The notes: a model not told the origin generated them from the sequence alone. Positions 8,993 to 18,553 are shown, counted from the first letter of the stretch. The stretch is DNA of 64,000 bases from Limnovirga soli (GCF_013106755.1 NZ_WHPF01000017.1:1-64000), one strand, 5' to 3'. Made by a program: numbers and translations.

Positions 8993-11900
8993 ATGATACA
9001 ATTTCCAATCACACCATCTCAGTTTATTCGCAACCACTTTTGGTTACCTGGTTTATTTGCTATGCTGCTGGCATGTAATACACAACCCGGCAACAACACG
9101 GCTGTAACTACGGATTCTGCTACAGAAGCACAAAAGCATTTGCCAGAAAATGCACTAAAAACATTAACCGTTGCCGATGGGCTGGAAGTAACCGCCATGG
9201 CTACCGAGCCCATGCTGCAAAATCCCACCAATATTGATGTGGATGAACGTGGCCGTGTATGGGTTACAGAAGCCTATAATTATCGTCCGGATATTAATGG
9301 CAACCCAACCAATGCCCTCGGCGACCGCATTATGATTATTGAGGATAATAATGGCGATGGTAAAGCTGATACGGCTAAAGTGTTTTATCAGGGGCCGGAA
9401 CTAAATGCACCATTGGGAATTTGTGTGTTGGGTAATAAAGCCATTGTTTCTCAAAGCCCCTATATCTGGATTTTTTATGACGATGATGGCGATGATAAAG
9501 CCGACCGCAAAGCAGTATTATTTAGTGGAATTGATGGCGAACAGCACGACCATGGAGTACATGCATTTACATTTGGTGCTGATGGAAAATTGTATTTTAA
9601 TATGGGCAATGCCGGCAAAACCCTAAAAGATAAAAATGGTAAAGATGTATTAGATCAGGATGGTGATGTGATTGGCCCTAAAAAATACAAAGAGGGTATG
9701 GTGTTCAGGTGTAATGTAGATGGGTCTAATGTAGAATGTCTTGGACAAAATTTTAGAAACCCTTACGAGGTGGCCGTAGATAGTTATGGAACATTATGGC
9801 AAAGCGATAATGATGATGATGGTAATAAAGGTACCCGTATCAACTTTGTTATGGAATATGGCAGCTATGGATATACAGATGCATTAACAGGCGCTTACTG
9901 GCAGGCCAATAGAACCAATATTGAAGATTCTATTCCTTTTAGGCATTGGCATTTGAACGATCCAGGTACCATGCCCAACTTATTGCAAACGGGAGCCGGC
10001 TCGCCTACAGGCATGGTAATATATGAAGGTAATTTGCTGCCTGCACAGTATTATGGACAAATGATTCATTGCGATCCCGGCCCTAATGTAGTAAGGTCTT
10101 ATCCCGTACAAAATAGCGGAGCAGGGTATACTGCCACTATATCTAATATCCTTAAAAATGAACAGGATCAGTGGTTTCGCCCCGCAGATATTTGTGTGGC
10201 ACCAGATGGTTCTTTAATTATTGCCGATTGGTACGACCCCGGTGTGGGTGGTCACCAGGCTGGTGATCAGGTGCGTGGCCGTATTTACCGGGTTGCTCCA
10301 AAGGGCACTGCCTATACCATACCCAAACAGGATTATAATACTGCAGAAGGGCTGGTACGCGCCTTACAAAACCCCAATCTTTCTGTTAGATACCATGCAT
10401 TTACTGCATTATCCCAAATGGGAGTAGCCGCAATACCTGCACTTGAAACCAGCTGGGTAACCGGCAGCGATTCCCGTATGCGTGCAAGGGCTTTCTGGGC
10501 CCTGGTTAAATTGCCCAAAGCCAATGCGGAAAAGTATATACAGCAAGCCATCAAAGATGGCAATCCCAATATCCGAATAATGGCCATACGTGCTGCACGT
10601 GAATTAAATGCCAATGTAATAGGCGTGGTAAGCAGCCTTATTAGCGATACCTCAGCACAGGTACGCAGGGAATGCGCCATTGCCCTGCATCACAACAAAG
10701 CTATGGAAGCACCTGCTTTGTGGACCAAGCTTGCCACCGCATACGATGGTAAAGACCGCTGGTATCTGGAAGCATTGGGTATAGGTGCAGATGAACAGTG
10801 GGACAGTTTTTTAGATGCCTATATTAAGGTAACAGGTGATCCTTTACAAACAAAAGCAGGTACCGATATTATTTGGCGTGCCCGTAGCGAAAAAGCCGTG
10901 CCTTATTTGGCAAAACTGGCTGCAAATGCTGCGGTGCCCTTACAGCAAAGGTTGCGTTATTTCAGGGCCTTTGATTTTAATAGCGGCCCACTAAAATCCA
11001 GTTTGTTACTTCAGATGATTGACCATAGCGCAACAGCTGATGTGGCATTGAATAAAGTGATTTTGCACGCACTGGATATAAAATCCGTAATGCAATCTGC
11101 TGTAGCACAAAAAGCATTGCAACAGGTATTAGCATCTCTAAATGGCACTGATGAATATATTGAACTGGTAACCCGTTATAAGGTAAAAGCAGAAAATAAT
11201 AATTTGCTGCAGCTCGCAATAAATAAGCCGGATGAATCGGTGGGTAAAAATGCCGCCGGTTTATTAATTGAGCTGGGAGGAACCAAACTGTTAATGGATG
11301 TATTTAATGCCAAAGACACTATGTGTCAGCAGCATTTAATGGCGGCACTTTCAGGTGTGGGTAGTAAGGCATCTATTGATATTATTCAGCAGATAGCTTT
11401 AAGTAATGCTTACGATACTGTGCTTAGGCAAACCGCAGCCAGTAGTATTGGCAAAAGCTGGAGTGGTGAAGAAAGGGTATTGGAAATACTAAAACAGAAA
11501 AAAGTACCGGCTTCGTTAATACCCTACGTTGTAGCCAGTGTAAATGGCGCATGGCGCGGTAATATTCGCAGCGAAGCCGCCAGCTATTTGCCCGATGATG
11601 TTAAAAATAAAACCGCTAAAAAAGCCCCATCCATACAGGAAGTAGAAGCCTTAACTGCCGACATAGCAGCTGGTAAAAATATCTTTACAAATACCTGTGC
11701 CGTATGTCATCAGATAAATAATAGCGGATACGATTTTGGTCCAAAGCTTGGCGAAATTGGCAGCAAATTACCCAAAGAAGGTTTGCTGGATGCCATTGTG
11801 CATCCTTCTGCAGGGATTGGTTTTGGGTACGAAGGGTGGGAGTTGATCATGAAAGATGGATCTACCCTTACCGGGGTAATTGCCAGCAAAACCGAAACCG

Positions 11901-12070
11901 ATATTGATATTAAATTCCCTGGCGGTGGCCGCAGGCAAATTAAAACAGCCGACGTAAAAACGCTTACCCAATTAAAAGAATCTATGATGACGACGGGATT
12001 GTACGAATCCATGTCAACACAGGATATGGCTAATTTGCTAGGCTATTTGGCATCACTAAAAAAGAAATAG
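8993..12070 (+). CDS. PVC-type dehydrogenase lipoprotein with HEAT repeats and cytochrome c
   Basis: 1025 residues. A lipoprotein signal ends at Cys28 (FAMLLAC), so it should sit in an envelope membrane facing the periplasm. About residues 45-430 form a sugar-dehydrogenase-like beta-propeller (VADGLEVTAMATEPMLQNPTNI, NFRNPYEVAVDSYG, PADICVAPDGSLIIADWYDPG). Residues of about 445-860 are helical HEAT-like repeats. The C-terminus carries one c-type haem site, C902-AVC905-H906, and the typical tail DGSTLTGVIASKTETDIDI. This architecture is the membrane-bound dehydrogenase family first described in Planctomycetes and common in Bacteroidota; the substrate is presumed to be a sugar or polyol. The next genes are sugar-related, which fits, but a repeat pair separates them. 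Confidence 0.9.
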   Translation: MIQFPITPSQFIRNHFWLPGLFAMLLACNTQPGNNTAVTTDSATEAQKHLPENALKTLTVADGLEVTAMATEPMLQNPTNIDVDERGRVWVTEAYNYRPDINGNPTNALGDRIMIIEDNNGDGKADTAKVFYQGPELNAPLGICVLGNKAIVSQSPYIWIFYDDDGDDKADRKAVLFSGIDGEQHDHGVHAFTFGADGKLYFNMGNAGKTLKDKNGKDVLDQDGDVIGPKKYKEGMVFRCNVDGSNVECLGQNFRNPYEVAVDSYGTLWQSDNDDDGNKGTRINFVMEYGSYGYTDALTGAYWQANRTNIEDSIPFRHWHLNDPGTMPNLLQTGAGSPTGMVIYEGNLLPAQYYGQMIHCDPGPNVVRSYPVQNSGAGYTATISNILKNEQDQWFRPADICVAPDGSLIIADWYDPGVGGHQAGDQVRGRIYRVAPKGTAYTIPKQDYNTAEGLVRALQNPNLSVRYHAFTALSQMGVAAIPALETSWVTGSDSRMRARAFWALVKLPKANAEKYIQQAIKDGNPNIRIMAIRAARELNANVIGVVSSLISDTSAQVRRECAIALHHNKAMEAPALWTKLATAYDGKDRWYLEALGIGADEQWDSFLDAYIKVTGDPLQTKAGTDIIWRARSEKAVPYLAKLAANAAVPLQQRLRYFRAFDFNSGPLKSSLLLQMIDHSATADVALNKVILHALDIKSVMQSAVAQKALQQVLASLNGTDEYIELVTRYKVKAENNNLLQLAINKPDESVGKNAAGLLIELGGTKLLMDVFNAKDTMCQQHLMAALSGVGSKASIDIIQQIALSNAYDTVLRQTAASSIGKSWSGEERVLEILKQKKVPASLIPYVVASVNGAWRGNIRSEAASYLPDDVKNKTAKKAPSIQEVEALTADIAAGKNIFTNTCAVCHQINNSGYDFGPKLGEIGSKLPKEGLLDAIVHPSAGIGFGYEGWELIMKDGSTLTGVIASKTETDIDIKFPGGGRRQIKTADVKTLTQLKESMMTTGLYESMSTQDMANLLGYLASLKKK

Positions 12071-12110
12071 AAAGGGGTGAACCCGGCTGCAGATAAATAA
12101 TGAAGCTGCT

Positions 12111-12130
12111 CTTGCGTCGCACTCTTGTAC
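12111..12130 (-). repeat. dispersed repeat core, copy 5
   Basis: Exact core in reverse orientation, directly downstream of the dehydrogenase gene. The second block is CCCGGC at about 12081-12086. Confidence 0.9.
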
Positions 12131-12179
12131 TTTCTGAACCTGATTAAGCTTTTAGCTAACCGCCGATGGCTATTCTACC

Positions 12180-12199
12180 GCACAAGAGTGCGACGCAAG
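12180..12199 (+). repeat. dispersed repeat core, copy 6
   Basis: One mismatch to the core (GCACAAGAG for GTACAAGAG). The second block TTGCCTGGCTCATAAAA follows about 20 bases on. With copy 5 it forms an inverted pair 50 bases apart. Confidence 0.85.
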
Positions 12200-12309
12200 T
12201 AAAGTTGCCATAGCAATCAATTGCCTGGCTCATAAAAAAAGGAAAACCATAATTTGCTGAAATTGTATAAGTTGTAGCCGCAAATTCATTTGCTGTAAAA
12301 AGTTAGCAT

Positions 12310-13089
12310 ATGCTACAGGGAAAAAAAATTGTAATTATTGGCGGTACAACTGGTATGGGTATTGCAGCTGCCAAAGCATTTATTAAAAATGGTGCTTCGG
12401 TTATTTGTGTTGGCCGCAACACCGAATCTGTCATTATTGCTGCCTCAATTTTAGGAAGTCAGGCACATATCATTACCGGTGATGCTACAGAAGAAGGTAC
12501 TGCCAAAAATGCCATAGAAAAATGTATTGAACTGTTTGGCGGCTTTGATGGATTATACCATGTGGCCGGCGGCAGTGGCAGAAAATTTGGCGATGGCCCC
12601 CTGCACGAACTTACAATGGAAGGATGGCAAAAAACTTTGCAGCTTAATCTTACTTCTGTGATGTTATCCAATCAGGCGGCTGTACAGCAATTTCTAAAAC
12701 AGTCTACTGCGGGTACTATTTTAAACCTTGGTTCGGTATTGGGTAGTTCGCCTTCGCCTGGATATTTTATTACACATGCTTATGCGGCGGCAAAGTCTGC
12801 ATTAATAGGGTTTAGTAAATCCATAGCCGCCTATTATGCAAACCATAATATTCGTATAAATGTATTGGTGCCGGCATTGGTAGAAACGCCCATGGCAGCA
12901 CGTGCGGCCAATGATGCGGCCATTATGCATTTTATAAAAACCAAACAACCTTTAGATGGTGGCCGAATAGGCCAACCCGAAGACCTGGATGGACTGGCTT
13001 GTTATTTTATGAGCGACCAATCTGTATTTACTACCGGACAAACAATAACTGTAGATGGTGGCTGGAGCATTAGTGAAGGTCAATATTAA
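12310..13089 (+). CDS. SDR family oxidoreductase
   Basis: 259 residues, usual length for a classical short-chain dehydrogenase. The NAD(P)-binding motif GGTTGMG is at residues 11-17 and the catalytic pair is Tyr158 and Lys162 (YAAAK). The C-terminal pattern TTGQTITVDGGWS is typical of the family. It heads a run of three tightly spaced genes (11 bp to the ROK kinase, 13 bp from that to the SIS protein), followed by the sugar isomerase gene, so it probably oxidises or reduces a sugar or sugar derivative. The exact substrate cannot be read from sequence. Confidence 0.9.
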   Translation: MLQGKKIVIIGGTTGMGIAAAKAFIKNGASVICVGRNTESVIIAASILGSQAHIITGDATEEGTAKNAIEKCIELFGGFDGLYHVAGGSGRKFGDGPLHELTMEGWQKTLQLNLTSVMLSNQAAVQQFLKQSTAGTILNLGSVLGSSPSPGYFITHAYAAAKSALIGFSKSIAAYYANHNIRINVLVPALVETPMAARAANDAAIMHFIKTKQPLDGGRIGQPEDLDGLACYFMSDQSVFTTGQTITVDGGWSISEGQY

Positions 13090-13100
13090 ACTACCATAAC

Positions 13101-14003
13101 ATGGCACTAGTTGCATTGGGAATAGATCTTGGGGGAACACGCATTAAAAACATAGCCCTGGCGGCTGATGGAACTATTTTGCATCAATCAATATTACCCA
13201 CCAATGATGGAGATGCAGAAAGCTGGCAACAGCGTGTAACCAATGCGGTTAAAGCATTGGTTCAGCAATTTACACCTGCCCACGAAATAGTTATAGGTGT
13301 TTCTGCGCCAGGTTTAGCCAATGAAAATAATACCGCCATTGCGTTTATGCCAGGTCGTTTGCAAGGCCTGGAACAATTGGTTTGGGCCAATGTGTTTAAT
13401 ATGCCCACCTGGGTATTGAATGATGCGGTAGCCGCCTTATTGGCTGAGCATAAAATGGGTGCAGCCAAAAATGCTAAACATGCAGTAATGCTTACATTAG
13501 GTACAGGTGTGGGTGGTGCCATTTTAATAGATGGAAAGCCCTATACCGGGCATTTTCAAAAAGCAGGACATATTGGGCATATGGCAATTCACAGTTTGGG
13601 TGAACCTGGTATTACGGGTACGCCTGGTAGCCTGGAAGAATCCATTGGCAATTGCTCCATAGTAAAACGTTCTATGGGTAAATACGATTCCACACAGGCA
13701 TTGTTACAGGATGTTGCAGCCGCTAACCCATTTGCGCAGTGGGTCTGGTTACAATCGGTGCGGTCTTTGGCTTTGGGGGTAGTATCGTTAAGCAATATGC
13801 TCTCTCCCCAAATAATTATAATAGGTGGCGGCATTGCTGAAGCGGGTGAGGCATTATTTACTCCATTGGCGGCATTTATGGATGTGTATGAATGGCGCCC
13901 TGCCGGCAATAAAATACAGATTGTACAGGCTACACAAGGCGAAATGGCGGGAGCCATGGGAGCTGCATTGTTTGCACTTGAGCATAAACAATCAAATAAA
14001 TAA
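13101..14003 (+). CDS. ROK family sugar kinase
   Basis: 300 residues. The N-terminal phosphate-binding loop is GIDLGGTRIK (residues 7-16), and a second nucleotide motif LTLGTGVGGAILIDG follows. The ROK signature begins with GHIGHMAIH, but the region after it reads GEPGITGTPGSLEESIGN, where most ROK proteins have the zinc-binding pattern CxCGxxGCxE. The cysteines are missing, so this enzyme probably does not bind zinc there. It has no N-terminal helix-turn-helix, so it should be a kinase rather than a repressor. Part of the sugar operon. Confidence 0.88.
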   Translation: MALVALGIDLGGTRIKNIALAADGTILHQSILPTNDGDAESWQQRVTNAVKALVQQFTPAHEIVIGVSAPGLANENNTAIAFMPGRLQGLEQLVWANVFNMPTWVLNDAVAALLAEHKMGAAKNAKHAVMLTLGTGVGGAILIDGKPYTGHFQKAGHIGHMAIHSLGEPGITGTPGSLEESIGNCSIVKRSMGKYDSTQALLQDVAAANPFAQWVWLQSVRSLALGVVSLSNMLSPQIIIIGGGIAEAGEALFTPLAAFMDVYEWRPAGNKIQIVQATQGEMAGAMGAALFALEHKQSNK

Positions 14004-14016
14004 CAATATTGAGCAT

Positions 14017-14817
14017 ATGAATGTAATAGAAACCTATATAGAAAAATGCCGTGCCATTGCCAATGTGGTTGAAGCCCAGCAGGCGCAAATACAAGAGGCG
14101 GCCACTTTGTTTGCACAAACCATACTGACAGGCCGTATGGTGCATTTGTTTGGATCTGGACATAGCAGAATAATGGTAGAAGAAATGTGGCCCCGTTATG
14201 GCTCTTTTCCCGGTTTTAATCCTATTGTAGAATTGTCTTTAACCTATCACAATAATGTGGTGGGTGCCAATGGCCAAAGACAAGCCATGTTTCTGGAAAA
14301 TGTACCCGGACTTGCCAACAGAATATTGCGCAATTTTGATATTAGTCCAGCTGATACGGCATTGATTATTTCTTCCAGCGGCTGCAATATTGCCCCAATA
14401 GAAATGGCTGAATTGTTACAGCTGCAGGGGGTGAAAGTAGTAAGTATTATTACCAAAGCGCATGCCGCAGGCTCAACCAGTAAAAGGGCAGATGGAAAAA
14501 AGCTGGGCGATTTCTCTGATATTATACTTGATACCGGGGCGCCGTTGGGAGATGCCATGGTGCATATTGATGGGCTGGAAACTCCCGTGTCACCCGGTTC
14601 TACTGTGGGCGGAGTAATGCTGGTAAATTGCATAAAGGCCGAGGTAGCCCGTTTATTAACAATGGCAGGTAAACCACCTAAAGTATTAAGCAGTGGTGCA
14701 TTGGTAGGTAATGATAAGGCGGTAACCTTATTCGAGAGCGCTTATGATGAACATGCGCACCGACTATCAAAGCTGTATGCAAAATTGGGTTATCCCAGTT
14801 ATGTTTCCGGCGAATAA
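14017..14817 (+). CDS. SIS domain phosphosugar-binding protein
   Basis: 266 residues from the ATG at 14017; an upstream in-frame ATG at 13825 lies inside the ROK gene and has no homology. The SIS fold is indicated by VHLFGSGHSRIMVEEM and by ADTALIISSSGCNIAPIEMAE, the usual sugar-phosphate-binding serine/glycine loop. It resembles the sugar-isomerase-like SIS proteins of about 250 residues. It starts 13 bp after the ROK gene, so it may act on the phosphorylated sugar made by that kinase. Confidence 0.87.
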   Translation: MNVIETYIEKCRAIANVVEAQQAQIQEAATLFAQTILTGRMVHLFGSGHSRIMVEEMWPRYGSFPGFNPIVELSLTYHNNVVGANGQRQAMFLENVPGLANRILRNFDISPADTALIISSSGCNIAPIEMAELLQLQGVKVVSIITKAHAAGSTSKRADGKKLGDFSDIILDTGAPLGDAMVHIDGLETPVSPGSTVGGVMLVNCIKAEVARLLTMAGKPPKVLSSGALVGNDKAVTLFESAYDEHAHRLSKLYAKLGYPSYVSGE

Positions 14818-14865
14818 TGCAGATGAATTATTTTGGACCCGGCATTAAATCAGCTACAGGCTTTA

Positions 14866-14885
14866 CTTGCGTCGCACACTTGTAC
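14866..14885 (-). repeat. dispersed repeat core, copy 7
   Basis: Core in reverse orientation with one mismatch (CACACTTG for CACTCTTG). The second block is ACCCGGCA at about 14837-14844. It lies between two genes of the same operon-like series. Confidence 0.88.
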
Positions 14886-14917
14886 TGCTGATATGCTATG
14901 CAACAAAAACACATCGT

Positions 14918-15742
14918 ATGAAATTATTATTTTTTTGTCCGCAATGGGGCTATGCCCATTTGCCATTAGACGAGTTTTTTGCCCGTGCCAAAGCCGATGG
15001 ATATGACGGGGTGGAAATGAGTATAGCCTTAGATGCCACCAGCCAGGATATACAATTGCTGCAGGATGGATTACGTAAACATAATTTATTGCTTATAGCC
15101 CAGCACTGGCAAACTGTAGCGCCAGATTTTGACCTGCATAAAAATACATTCCAGCAATATATGCAGCACCTGGCTTTGCTAAAGCCCCTGTTTATAAATT
15201 CTCAAACGGGTAAGGATTATTTTTCTGTATTGCAGAATATGGCATTAATAAATACTGCCGGCGAAATTGCAACGGAAACGGGAATACCTATAGTACACGA
15301 AACACATCGCGGTAAGTGGAGCTTTGCCGCCCATATTACACAGCAGTATTTAATGCAATACCCACATATTCGTATCACACTCGATATATCGCACTGGTGC
15401 AATGTGGCAGAAACTTTTTTGCATGATCAGTCAGCAGCAGTAGCACTGGCCATGCAACATACCGATCATTTGCATGCCAGAGTGGGTCATACCCAAAGCG
15501 CACAGGTAATAGACCCTCGGGCACCAGAACAAAAAGAAGCATTGGATATTCACTTGCATTGGTGGGATACTTTAATTAACATAAAGCAAAAACAGGGGGC
15601 CGAAATTTTTACCATTACCCCCGAGTTTGGTGCGCCACCTTATCAGGCATTATTGCCCTTTACCCGCCAACCCATTGCCGATCAATGGGAGGTGAACCTG
15701 TTTATGAAAAATTTACTGAAAAGCCGTTATGCCGGCCTCTAA
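14918..15742 (+). CDS. sugar phosphate isomerase/epimerase (TIM barrel)
   Basis: 274 residues from the ATG at 14918 (MKLLFFCPQWGYAHLPLDEF). The frame is open further upstream only through repeat copy 7, so the longer start is rejected. The pattern of short strands ending in acidic or His residues (GVEMSI, IPIVHETHRGKWSF, HIRITLDISHWC, EIFTITPEFG) is that of the xylose-isomerase-like TIM barrel family, with likely metal ligands Glu, Asp, His and Glu. Last gene of the sugar series. Its stop codon overlaps the first base of the direct repeat at 15742-15758. Confidence 0.88.
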   Translation: MKLLFFCPQWGYAHLPLDEFFARAKADGYDGVEMSIALDATSQDIQLLQDGLRKHNLLLIAQHWQTVAPDFDLHKNTFQQYMQHLALLKPLFINSQTGKDYFSVLQNMALINTAGEIATETGIPIVHETHRGKWSFAAHITQQYLMQYPHIRITLDISHWCNVAETFLHDQSAAVALAMQHTDHLHARVGHTQSAQVIDPRAPEQKEALDIHLHWWDTLINIKQKQGAEIFTITPEFGAPPYQALLPFTRQPIADQWEVNLFMKNLLKSRYAGL

Positions 15743-15758
15743 TAAAAATGCCCGCATA
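15742..15758 (+). repeat. 17-bp direct repeat, left copy (half of the tmRNA terminator)
   Basis: ATAAAAATGCCCGCATA, identical to 37497-37513, where it forms the left arm of the tmRNA terminator hairpin. Here the right arm is missing. This suggests a breakpoint whose original continuation is now 21.7 kb away. Confidence 0.6.
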
Positions 15759-16228
15759 CAATTTTGAAAATATAGTTCCTAAATGGTAAACTTAAATTCA
15801 ACCCTGATTTGGATATAACTGTGTTTAAAATAGGGTTATGAAAAATAGAAAGATGTATCTAAATTGAATTTAAATGGGTGCAATGTTTACACTTAAAATA
15901 CCACTTTAAGCAGTTGCTTTAATGATTTATTTAAAGTGCTTTAATTAATTCAAGTCGTAATTGCATCGCCTATAATTATTTGCAATTAATATTTGTGTTA
16001 TACATTTCTCACACTACCTGAATTTATTTGAAAATACCAATACTTTCAAAAACACTCCTGGCAATAAATAAAGCTACATACATATTAATACTGTTTTAGC
16101 TGCATTCATTTTTTCAGATAGAACATTGTTTTAATTTGGAATCTTGTTTTTGTATTATTTAATAAATTGAGGCAACTTGTGTAGGCGCATTACCGTTTTA
16201 CAGTTTTTCTTCCCTTTTATTAAAAGTG
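15759..16228. other. 470-bp A+T-rich intergenic region
   Basis: No reading frame, RNA gene or strong hairpin could be supported. The sequence is very A+T-rich and carries no copy of the main dispersed repeat, unlike most other gaps in the window. Confidence 0.6.
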
Positions 16229-17233
16229 TTATTTTTTGTAAAACAACTTTCCTGTAAGTAAGAAACCAGCAAAAACAAAAACAGCAAAAACCAAGCTACT
16301 CACCGCCAGTTGCATGCCTCCTGAAATTATGTGCCCGCTAGTGCAACCACTTGCTAGTCTGGCACCAAAGAGTAAAATAAAACCTCCGATAAAGGCCCAA
16401 ATAAGTCGCTTAATGTTCGAATTACCTTTAAATCTCGCCCAATTTTCATGTACAATCTTTAATTTGAATTCCTTTTTTATCAGCGAAAAGATAAGTCCGG
16501 AGAGAAAGGCACCCATTAAAAAAATCATCTCATAAGATCCTGATTTTTCTACGTGCTTTATAAAATAGTCATTATCTGTAGTGCCAGTTATTATGTCGGC
16601 GATGTAAGGATAAAAAGTTGAAGCACCTAAACCCCTGTCTGATACTGCAAAAATAATACTAGCTACTACAGAGATACCCAATGCAGAATAAAACCATTTA
16701 AAATCTTTCTTCTTTTCAACCTTATTAAGCCAGAATGAAATGGCTATAAATAAGGTGCCAATTAGAAACACAAAAAGAAAGTGCAATGCAGAAGTTTGAT
16801 CCATATTAAATATCAGCGACAATTTTCCTAAATCAGGTCCAAGCAGATTTTGTAAATAAGGGTTTAAAACTGTAAATGCAAAAGATGCAACAAAACCACC
16901 CAGCATTCCTGCTAGGGCATCAATAGATCCCTGTCCTAATGATACCGGCATTGTACCCGGACAGTACCCTAAAATCGACATCCCAACACCAAAAACAAAA
17001 CCACCAACAACAATACCTCCAACAATAAAAGGCTTAATGTGATAACTGGCAAGTCCAAAACTTATTTCAATGCTTAGCAAAATGGCGCCAATACCTATAG
17101 CTGTAGCAATTGTTTTTACCACAGTAAAGTCTTCTAGTATAGCCATTTTTGAAATGGTATTGAAGGTGTTTACTTTTGAATATTGCAAAAAGAAACCAAA
17201 AGCAAAACCCAGTAGAATAATTATAATTGTCAT
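16229..17233 (-). CDS. YeeE/YedE family sulfur-compound transporter
   Basis: 334 residues, almost entirely hydrophobic, with about eight or nine membrane segments. Two conserved cysteine motifs of the YeeE/YedE (thiosulfate uptake, TsuA-like) family are present: GYCPGT at Cys91 and SGCTSGH at Cys297. In characterised members these cysteines relay thiosulfate through the membrane. The protein is a single full-length chain rather than two half-size proteins. No rhodanese or sulfurtransferase gene is nearby, so the physiological substrate is uncertain. It lies between the outer 17-bp repeat and the duplicated tmRNA end, so it may belong to imported DNA. Confidence 0.88.
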   Translation of the reverse strand: MTIIIILLGFAFGFFLQYSKVNTFNTISKMAILEDFTVVKTIATAIGIGAILLSIEISFGLASYHIKPFIVGGIVVGGFVFGVGMSILGYCPGTMPVSLGQGSIDALAGMLGGFVASFAFTVLNPYLQNLLGPDLGKLSLIFNMDQTSALHFLFVFLIGTLFIAISFWLNKVEKKKDFKWFYSALGISVVASIIFAVSDRGLGASTFYPYIADIITGTTDNDYFIKHVEKSGSYEMIFLMGAFLSGLIFSLIKKEFKLKIVHENWARFKGNSNIKRLIWAFIGGFILLFGARLASGCTSGHIISGGMQLAVSSLVFAVFVFAGFLLTGKLFYKK

Positions 17234-17547
17234 GTATAAATAGTTTCGGCTTAATGTTCAGAAAATATAGACTGGCCAATTAAAAATATTACAACCATCA
17301 AAATCACTAATGTCTTTCTTCGGCTTTAAAAATAATTGAAAATTAGCCTTATTTTTCATCGTAAAGATAATGACAAATACAATGAATAATATTGGGCAAA
17401 CCTTATTTGCTCTTAACCGCTTATAGATAACTTTTCTGCCCGATGAATCAATAAATGTGATTGAAAAACATTTTTGAGGGAAAGGAAAATCTGTACTTCA
17501 GCAATGAACCCAAAATTTTTCAACAATAAAATAACTGCAGAATTAAA

Positions 17548-17709
17548 ATGGGAATAAAGATCGCAACCCAATTTGAATTTTTAAATGCATTTACCAATCA
17601 AACTATTATTAATTATGTGAAAGGCTTTTCTATAAAAGACAACAAAAACGCAAGTGTCTATTTTTTGGTCTTAATAGTAATCAACTTCTACTTATCAAAT
17701 AGGAAGTAA
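17548..17709 (+). CDS. possible small ORF
   Basis: A 53-residue frame, MGIKIATQFEFLNAF to FYLSNRK, with a hydrophobic C-terminal stretch (VYFLVLIVINFYL). No family recognised. It lies in A+T-rich DNA where open frames arise by chance, and is listed only because it ends just before the paired palindromes at 17722-17760. Confidence 0.2.
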   Translation: MGIKIATQFEFLNAFTNQTIINYVKGFSIKDNKNASVYFLVLIVINFYLSNRK

Positions 17710-17721
17710 GGCCCTATTAAC

Positions 17722-17760
17722 TCAAATTTGATTGAGAATTGTATAGAAATTCAAATTTGA
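17722..17760. promoter_or_regulatory. paired palindromes TCAAATTTGA
   Basis: The 10-base perfect palindrome TCAAATTTGA occurs at 17722-17731 and again at 17751-17760. The centres are 29 bases apart, close to three helical turns. Such paired palindromes often bind a dimeric repressor. No regulator gene is adjacent, so the role is unknown. Confidence 0.35.
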
Positions 17761-17800
17761 TACTTTTAAAAAATGCAAATAGTTCCGGATGGAATAAATG

Positions 17801-17829
17801 AAAGGGAATGGTAAAACACCATTCCCTTT
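17801..17829. terminator. strong hairpin next to tmRNA fragment
   Basis: A 12-bp perfect stem (AAAGGGAATGGT / ACCATTCCCTTT) with loop AAAAC. It lies 6 bases from the tmRNA 3' fragment at 17836, about the same offset as the terminator of the intact tmRNA gene. It may be the terminator of the displaced tmRNA end. Confidence 0.5.
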
Positions 17830-17835
17830 CAGTGT

Positions 17836-17855
17836 AGCTGAGGGGAATCGAACCC
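17836..17855 (-). repeat. duplicated tmRNA 3' end (putative attachment site, left)
   Basis: AGCTGAGGGGAATCGAACCC is identical to 37538-37557, which lies in the T-arm and acceptor end of the intact tmRNA, in the same orientation. The similarity does not continue into the tmRNA body: a run of ten C residues starts at 17863. A truncated tmRNA 3' end at the far side of a DNA block is the usual mark of an element integrated into ssrA. Confidence 0.65.
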
Positions 17856-18119
17856 TCCAATACCCCCCCCCCTAAAAAATCGGTAATTTTAAAGAGTTGT
17901 AAAAATTACTTACCGAATAATTCACTAAGATTTTTTAATGCTTTTTAGCTTCAAAGCTATACCTGAAATATAGGAAAAATTAGCCCTTGCGTATAATTTT
18001 TCATAAAGAACGACTCATTTTTATTACATTATCAAGCTAAATAGTACTCCTAATATAATGCCTGTAAGAAGGATTATATCGAATATATCTATAGTCATCT
18101 AACTTCCTTTTACATTTAT

Positions 18120-18407
18120 GACCAAGCAATTGGACAACGCCTTACTCCGTCCAGAATTAGGGTTCTTTCTTCGGGTGAACATGTTGACTTAGGCGCTGAT
18201 AAGTCGGATGAGAAAATTTAGCTTAAGATGTTTCATGCAGAGATTTTTAATGGTGCTGATAAACTGAATGAGTAATTGAGCAAATACAAAGACATTCCTG
18301 TTGTATCCAATGTTACCCAAATGCAGGTGATGAATAATTATTACCTGGCAAAGATGGAGGTGAAAAGACTTTTTGGGGGGAGGTTGAAAGCCGCAATATC
18401 CGAATAA
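18120..18407 (+). pseudogene. decayed coding sequence of unknown family
   Basis: One frame reads as protein-like sequence interrupted by two in-frame stops: RIRVLSSGEHVDLGADKSDE, stop, LKMFHAEIFNGADKLNE, stop, then LSKYKDIPVVSNVTQMQ to LKAAISE. The even codon quality across the stops suggests a former gene rather than chance. I do not recognise the family. Confidence 0.35.
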
Positions 18408-18553
18408 TCTTTAAAACTGGATAATACTACCTATGTTAATAAGTACAAAAAAGGAAATTGCATATCTTAAAAATTAATATTATATTTATTTTATTAATCC
18501 GTTTACCAGGAATTTATTTTTTGCTACCAAAATAATTTCACACAAATTATAAT

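Noticed and set aside
13589-14116. 175-residue minus-strand frame across the ROK and SIS genes
   Set aside because: It overlaps two well-supported genes and has no recognisable domain.
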